From an uncultured Methanobrevibacter sp. (GTDB taxonomy: Archaea; Methanobacteriota; Methanobacteria; Methanobacteriales; Methanobacteriaceae), in NCBI RefSeq assembly GCF_937906425.1, contig NZ_CALCYR010000114.1:1-7992 (forward strand): a stretch of 7,992 bases of DNA. The letters run 5' to 3'. Each line of letters opens with the position of its first letter. Positions within the stretch are counted from its first letter, which is position 1. Made by a program: the position numbers and the translations under genes. Under the pieces are notes generated by a model, which was not told where the DNA came from, searched no databases, and worked only from the letters and a program-made list of their open reading frames with translations. Below are positions 5,628 through 7,992 of the stretch, piece by piece.

Positions 5628-5926
5628 GTTTTATTCATTAATTGGATTTAATTAATTGTTTTTTTGATTTTCTTAAAATTATTTCTTTAAATTCTATTTT
5701 TTTATAATATTTCATTTATTTTGTTAATATTTTTATTAATTTTTTAATTAAATTAACAAATATATTCTATAACTTTTTATATTATGGAATAAATAAATAT
5801 AAATTAAGATTAATTAAATTTCATTATTTAAATTAAAATCTGATTTTTTTAACTTGATTATTAAGCTTTGATTTTTTATTCGGATTTTAATTCTTTTGAA
5901 ATTTAAAATTTGATAAATAATAAGAC
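5628..5926. other. Gene-free AT-rich part of the divergent spacer
   Basis: No supported gene or RNA. The stretch is A/T runs. TGAAATTTAAAATT at 5897-5910 (plus strand) is a possible BRE/TATA pair for the rightward operon, with a start expected about 25 bases further, near 5930-5937. A second candidate, TGAAAATCTAAAAT, lies at 5936-5949. Confidence 0.5.
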
Positions 5927-5985
5927 AGCACTATTTGAAAATCTAAAATTAAAATCTAAAATCTATTAAAATTAACTATAGTGCT
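5927..5985 (+). promoter_or_regulatory. Inverted repeat enclosing a direct repeat upstream of the DUF2121 gene
   Basis: AGCACTAT (5927-5934) and ATAGTGCT (5978-5985) are perfect inverse copies around 43 bases that contain almost no G. Inside, AAAATCTAAAAT occurs twice (5938-5949 and 5951-5962) at a 13-base period. The right arm ends 21 bases before the ATG. It could be a leader hairpin or an operator; the sequence alone does not say which. Confidence 0.45.
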
Positions 5986-6006
5986 TATATTAAGCGATGT
6001 GAGTTT

Positions 6007-6933
6007 ATGAGTTTAATTATTGCTTATGTAGGAAAGAAAGGTTGTGTAATGGCCGGAGATAAGAGAAGAATTGCTTATTTTGGTTCTAAAGAAGAACGTG
6101 AACTTCTAGAACAGGAAATATACTCCGGTGAAATTAAAAATGATGAAGAATTGTATGCTAGAGCCGAAGAGCTTGGCATCAGTTTAAAAGTTACTGATGA
6201 TGCCTGTAAAGTCAAATCAGTTGAAAATGTTGCAGTAGGTGAAGTCAGTTCAAGAGGAACTACTGAAACCAAAAGAAAAAGAATCTACGGTACCACAAAT
6301 GGTTTCCAGATAGTGGAACTTACAGGTTCTGAAATAATCAGTGTAAACAAGGGAGACTCTTCAATTATCGTATTCGGTAATAAGGTTACCAAATCAATGG
6401 CTAACAACTTATTGAAGGATAAATGGAAAGCCAGCTTCAGCCTAAAATATATGGGGGATATCTTTGGCGATATAATTGAGGAAATATCTAATAAAACTCC
6501 TTCCTTAGGTAAAAAATATGATGTTGTTATCCAACAGAATAATTTGCCAAAGGGCAGTGTTCAGGATTACATTTCTGAAGTTGTTGAAAGGGATGTAAAT
6601 CTCTTGGCTAAATTCAGGGCTAAACTTCAGGAAGATTTATTAAAACAAAATGAGGAGATTAAATTAGCTTCCACCATTATTGATGAAGGTTCTATCGGGC
6701 TTATTGATTCAATCGACGGAAATGTCATTGAAGTCAAGCTAAATCCTGATGTTAGAGCGTTTGACATTAATTGGAAATTACTAGCAATACCTGGCCAAAA
6801 CGTATTGATGTTTGTTGATGATGAAGAAGGTTTGGAATTAGGTGATGAGGTAGTAATTGAAAATGAAGTTTTATGCGTTAAAAAGAACAAGGCTAATTTA
6901 AAATGTGATATTATTTTATGTCATCTTAAATAG
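6007..6933 (+). CDS. DUF2121-like archaeal protein with a proteasome-like N-terminus, function unknown
   Basis: A 308-residue soluble protein that I recognise, with moderate confidence, as the DUF2121 type found in methanogens; no function is established that I can name. The start, SLIIAYVGKKGCVMAGDKRR, closely follows the first strands of proteasome beta subunits (TTTVGI..KDGVVLATDKR). If Met1 is removed, Ser becomes residue 1 and the DKR aspartate falls at position 17, where proteasomes have D/E17. K-V-K around residue 68, followed by a hydrophobic strand and AVGEVSSRG, could match the lysine-33 and glycine-rich region after a charged insertion (residues 27-60). An Ntn-hydrolase-like fold is therefore my inference. 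A charged helix lies at about 196-220, and residues 225-300 look like a small beta-rich domain. There are no membrane segments. The ribosome binding site is weak (GATGTGAG, 5996-6003). The gene probably forms an operon with the MBL gene 35 bases downstream. Confidence 0.85.
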   Translation: MSLIIAYVGKKGCVMAGDKRRIAYFGSKEERELLEQEIYSGEIKNDEELYARAEELGISLKVTDDACKVKSVENVAVGEVSSRGTTETKRKRIYGTTNGFQIVELTGSEIISVNKGDSSIIVFGNKVTKSMANNLLKDKWKASFSLKYMGDIFGDIIEEISNKTPSLGKKYDVVIQQNNLPKGSVQDYISEVVERDVNLLAKFRAKLQEDLLKQNEEIKLASTIIDEGSIGLIDSIDGNVIEVKLNPDVRAFDINWKLLAIPGQNVLMFVDDEEGLELGDEVVIENEVLCVKKNKANLKCDIILCHLK

Positions 6934-6957
6934 TTGTTGAATTTTAAGAGATTATTT

Positions 6958-6965
6958 GAGGTGAT
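6958..6965 (+). promoter_or_regulatory. Ribosome binding site deciding the GTG start of the MBL gene
   Basis: GAGGTGAT is a perfect complement to the archaeal 16S rRNA tail and ends three bases before GTG at 6969-6971. It settles the non-ATG start: the first in-frame ATG lies 20 codons later, inside the fold. Confidence 0.85.
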
Positions 6966-6968
6966 TTA

Positions 6969-7883
6969 GTGAAATTAATCTTTTTAGGTTCTGGCGGTGG
7001 AAGATTCGCCACCATCAGTCAAAAAAGGATGACTGGTGGTTTTAGAATAGATAATTTCGGCGGCAAGAATTATCACGTTGACCCCGGTCCTGGCGCATTG
7101 GTCAGATCCTATCAATTTGGCGTAAACCCTACCAAGATTGATGGAATATTTATTTCCCATTCTCATACTGATCATTATAACGATGCGGAAATTCTTATTG
7201 AGGCAATGACTCGTGGGATGACTAAGAATAATGGAATAATCATGGGAAGTACAACTGTTTTTGAGAAGTATAAACGTTGGGGTCCTGCCCTTTCCACTTA
7301 TCACAAGAGCAATTCCAAAAACTTGATGCTGACTCCAAACAAGATAAAGAAGTTTCCAAATTTTTCAATCAAGGGAACTGAAACCAGGCATGGCGATCCA
7401 ACAGGTGTAGGTTTTCAGATGGAAGCCAATGATTTCAGAATCTCATACACTGCAGACACTCGTTATTTTGATGAATTGGCTAAATATCATAAGAATGCTG
7501 ACATTTTGATTGGAAGTGTTTTAAGACCTGGTGAAAAGTCAATCAAGGGACATATGTGTACTCAAAACTTTATTGACTTGGTTGATGATGTTCAACCTAA
7601 GCTTGCGGTAATGACTCATTTCGGTTTCAAGATGATTGCTGCAAATCCTGTTGAGGAAGCAATATCAGTCTTTAGAAAAACTGGTGTTAGAACATTGGCT
7701 GCCTTTGATGGAATGTGTGTTGACATTAATGAAAAGAATCCTGAAAGGTCTCGCATGATTAGACTTAAGGACAGATTCGCCGCACGTTTAAAACCAGAAG
7801 AGGTTTATTCTTTAAAAGGAGAATTTAGGCCAAATTCAAATAAGAAAAATAAAAATAGGAATTATAATAATTTTAATAAATAA
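6969..7883 (+). CDS. Metallo-beta-lactamase-fold hydrolase (RNase Z-like)
   Basis: A 304-residue MBL-fold protein beginning at GTG. It opens with the usual strand and glycine turn (KLIFLGSGGG) and a VDPGPG stretch (37-42). The metal motif is HSHTDH at 64-69 (H64, H66, D68, H69), followed by H141 (TRHGDPTG), D163 (YTADTRY), H195 (KGHMCT) and H217 (MTHFGF), so the full two-metal set is present. The TAD-T-R and final T-H-F-G motifs resemble the RNase Z/ElaC branch of MBL proteins rather than beta-lactamases or beta-CASP nucleases; no beta-CASP insertion is visible. It could be a nuclease or phosphodiesterase, but the substrate cannot be read from sequence, and the canonical tRNA-processing RNase Z is not claimed. 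The last 16 residues are nearly all N and K, a basic tail that may contact nucleic acid. It follows the DUF2121-like gene by 35 bases, probably in one transcript. Confidence 0.9.
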   Translation: MKLIFLGSGGGRFATISQKRMTGGFRIDNFGGKNYHVDPGPGALVRSYQFGVNPTKIDGIFISHSHTDHYNDAEILIEAMTRGMTKNNGIIMGSTTVFEKYKRWGPALSTYHKSNSKNLMLTPNKIKKFPNFSIKGTETRHGDPTGVGFQMEANDFRISYTADTRYFDELAKYHKNADILIGSVLRPGEKSIKGHMCTQNFIDLVDDVQPKLAVMTHFGFKMIAANPVEEAISVFRKTGVRTLAAFDGMCVDINEKNPERSRMIRLKDRFAARLKPEEVYSLKGEFRPNSNKKNKNRNYNNFNK

Positions 7884-7899
7884 ATTAGGGATTATAATT

Positions 7900-7969
7900 C
7901 TTTTTTTAAATTATTATTCTTTTTTAGCTTTTTTTTAATAATATTTTTTTTAATTTTTTAAACTTTTTT
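7900..7969 (+). terminator. Oligo-T terminator cluster after the MBL gene
   Basis: Within 90 bases of the stop codon there are T runs at 7901-7907 (7), 7920-7925 (6), 7929-7936 (8), 7944-7951 (8), 7954-7959 (6) and 7964-7969 (6), with no strong hairpin. Serial U-tracts of this type are typical archaeal terminators. Confidence 0.65.
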
Positions 7970-7992
7970 CTTAAATAATTTAAATTTAATTT

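Noticed and set aside
1451..5654. 17-base match between 1451-1467 and 5638-5654 as a mobile-element end or att site
   Set aside because: It is almost all A/T, has no integrase or transposase nearby, and could be chance or slippage in this composition.
6627..7304. Minus-strand open frames across the DUF2121/MBL genes
   Set aside because: They are low-complexity Ser/Ile/Thr shadows opposite well-supported genes.

Overview
The window looks like a chromosomal segment of a gut or rumen methanogen of the Methanobacteriales, most likely Methanobrevibacter or a close relative. The evidence is extremely AT-rich spacers, archaeal signals (AAAGGAGG and GAGGTGAT ribosome binding sites, TATA-like boxes, oligo-T terminators), an archaea-specific RecJ-like DHH protein with a DnaJ-type zinc finger, a desulfoferrodoxin-type superoxide reductase of anaerobes, and a DUF2121-like archaeal protein. 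The genus is inferred from style; no marker gene is present.

Layout. Bases 1-1196 (minus strand) hold a broken surface-type gene. Its 5' part encodes a BspA-like (LRR_5) end, and its 3' part encodes at least three bacterial Ig-like (BIG2) repeats running off the left edge. The two parts are in different frames, and removing one base from an A6 run (654-659) joins them into one well-formed protein. This block is richer in G+C than the rest and reads like Bacteroidetes proteins, so it is a probable transfer from a gut bacterium, or else a chimeric assembly join. Bases 1197-1492 are almost pure A/T with a 28-bp tandem duplication. Minus-strand genes follow: the 776-residue DnaJ-Zn/S1/OB/DHH RecJ-like protein (1493-3823), a small lipoprotein of unknown function (3962-4471), and a 2Fe-type superoxide reductase (4951-5331) that ends in two tandem hairpin/oligo-T terminators.

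Bases 5332-6006 are a long divergent control region. It contains a strong ribosome binding site and TATA-like boxes for the superoxide reductase, six 10-bp repeats carrying helically phased A-tracts, two diverged copies of a 38-bp TATA-containing segment flanking that array, and a G/C-containing inverted repeat just before the rightward genes.

The rightward genes form a probable two-gene operon: a DUF2121-like protein whose first 20 residues resemble the start of a proteasome beta subunit (6007-6933), then a metallo-beta-lactamase-fold hydrolase starting at GTG (6969-7883). A run of oligo-T tracts closes the window.

Themes: the RecJ-like protein and perhaps the MBL enzyme act on nucleic acids, and the superoxide reductase protects a strict anaerobe from oxygen. 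The most interesting leads are the proteasome-like DUF2121 protein paired with an MBL enzyme, the foreign broken BspA/BIG2 gene, and the unusual spacer in front of the superoxide reductase.
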